NCBI GenBank assembly: GCA_016765255.1
Contig: JAESQI010000226.1
Coordinates: 1 to 7,272 of the forward strand
Source of the DNA: Robiginitomaculum sp.
GTDB lineage: Bacteria > Pseudomonadota > Alphaproteobacteria > Caulobacterales > Maricaulaceae
Length of the DNA: 7,272 nt
Direction: 5' to 3'
Shown: piece by piece, positions 6,582 to 7,272 of the stretch
Layout of the letters: the number at the start of each line of letters is the position of its first letter
Position numbering within the stretch: position 1 is the stretch's first letter
Made by a program: the position numbers and the translations under genes
Notes under the pieces: model-generated
The model's input: only the letters and a program-made list of their open reading frames with translations
Told to the model about the DNA's origin: nothing
Database searches by the model: none

Positions 6582-7272
6582 TTTTTAATGTGGATGATGA
6601 CGAGCAAGGCTGTCCGAGTGGACAGTCTACACCTGCTGAACTGGCGGCCCGGGCTAAAATAGAGCCGCCAAGCGGTGACATCTTCACCCCCTATGTGCAA
6701 AAAAATCGGAGCGGAGACTGGGCCATAGATTTGATGATTTCAGGGGCCCATTGTGCTGGTTGTGTAGCAAAAATTGAACGAGAAATATCCGCCCTAGACA
6801 ATGTAAAAACAACTCGCATGAATTTATCCACTATGCGCCTCAATATTGCTTGGGCTGGTGAAAAATCTACGGCGAACCAACTCGTGACCAAGCTCGAAAA
6901 TCTCGGCTTTGGGGCCAAGCCCTTTCATATGCAATTAGGGCCGCTTAAAGAAACCTCCGAACTCAATGCATTATTGAAAGCACTCGGGGTTGCGGGCGCT
7001 GCACTTGCCTTTATCATGACCCTCTCCGTGCCTGTATGGAGCGGGGCGGAAATGAGCGAACAAACCCGCACTTTTATGCATTGGGTATCTGCAGCCATTG
7101 CATTACCAGCAGTTGCTTATTCTGGTCGCCCGTTTTTTCGCTCTGCATGGAGCGCCCTCAAAAACAAACAAACTAATATGGATGTGCCGATTTCATTGGC
7201 GGTTCTACTGGCCTGCGCTCTCAGTATTTTTGAGACCATACACGGCAATCCAGATACATATTTTGACGCCGC
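6569..7272 (+). CDS. ccoI: P1B-type copper-transporting ATPase CcoI/FixI, N-terminal part; 3' end outside window
   Basis: Cu-exporting P-type ATPase that moves copper across the cytoplasmic membrane for cbb3 assembly. The frame runs from ATG 6569 to the window edge without a stop (234 codons). A polar, acidic 50-residue leader with one Cys (15) precedes a heavy-metal-associated domain (about 51-120) with the metal motif AHCAGC (Cys62, Cys65). Membrane segments follow at about 137-156 and 169-185, then NMDVPISLAV, a hallmark of heavy-metal ATPases, leading into a third segment. The visible part ends at YFDA. The CPC metal site, DKTGT phosphorylation site and nucleotide domain would lie outside the window. 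The ATG is inside the end of ccoH (13-base overlap) with no strong ribosome site, so re-initiation after ccoH is likely. An upstream in-frame TGA (6551-6553) leaves this as the first possible ATG. The choice of CcoI over CopA rests mainly on its place after ccoH. Confidence 0.95.
   Translation, partial: MAELIFNVDDDEQGCPSGQSTPAELAARAKIEPPSGDIFTPYVQKNRSGDWAIDLMISGAHCAGCVAKIEREISALDNVKTTRMNLSTMRLNIAWAGEKSTANQLVTKLENLGFGAKPFHMQLGPLKETSELNALLKALGVAGAALAFIMTLSVPVWSGAEMSEQTRTFMHWVSAAIALPAVAYSGRPFFRSAWSALKNKQTNMDVPISLAVLLACALSIFETIHGNPDTYFDA

Noticed and set aside
6590..6592. Downstream GTG as the ccoI start
   Set aside because: It has no ribosome site and a poorer context than ATG 6569, which gives the overlapping, coupled arrangement usual for this operon.
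6691..6918. 75-residue open frame on the - strand
   Set aside because: It lies opposite the metal-binding domain of ccoI, whose + strand frame is clearly coding.
1..7272. CRISPR array, insertion sequence, tRNA, rRNA or a novel defence system
   Set aside because: No spaced direct repeats, transposase-like frames, RNA-gene signatures or unexplained coding regions were seen; nearly all of the window is assigned to selO and the cco operon.

Overview
This window is most likely from a mid-GC alphaproteobacterium (GC judged by eye to be a little under 50%). It carries the 3' end of selO followed by an almost complete operon for the cbb3-type (high-oxygen-affinity) cytochrome c oxidase and its assembly factors. 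The class assignment rests on the single ccoNOQP-GHI (fixNOQP-fixGHI) block, the FixK/FNR-type site upstream of ccoN, and the style of the FixH, FixP and SelO proteins. The sequence does not identify a genus.

Layout: positions 1-849 encode the C-terminal ~282 residues of SelO, a pseudokinase-fold protein AMPylase, with its N-terminal part outside the window. Positions 850-1054 form the only sizeable intergenic region. It holds a near-consensus FNR/FixK box (TTGAC-TTAG-ATCAA, 923-936), three further dyad-symmetric elements and weak -10-like sequences. From 1055 to the window end, seven genes run on the + strand with almost no gaps: ccoN (1055-2752), ccoO (2754-3488), ccoQ (3491-3694), ccoP (3691-4569), ccoG (4584-6071), ccoH (6072-6581) and ccoI (6569 to the edge, truncated). 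Gaps are 1, 2, -4, 14, 0 and -13 nt, which points to one transcript with translational coupling.

How the genes work together: CcoN (haem b, haem b3-CuB), CcoO (one haem c) and CcoP (two haems c) form the oxidase that passes electrons from cytochrome c to O2 at low oxygen tension; CcoQ is a small membrane subunit. CcoG (an Fe-S protein linked to Cu reduction), CcoH (assembly and stability) and CcoI (a P1B-type Cu ATPase) supply copper and build the complex. All expected haem, copper and Fe-S ligands are present, so the system looks functional. A ccoS gene would be expected just beyond the right edge.

I found no unknown system, mobile element, CRISPR array, tRNA or rRNA. The least-explained part is the cluster of dyads in the ccoN promoter region. 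Smaller points are the apparent absence of the usual redox-disulfide cysteine in SelO and the very tight ccoG/ccoH/ccoI junctions.
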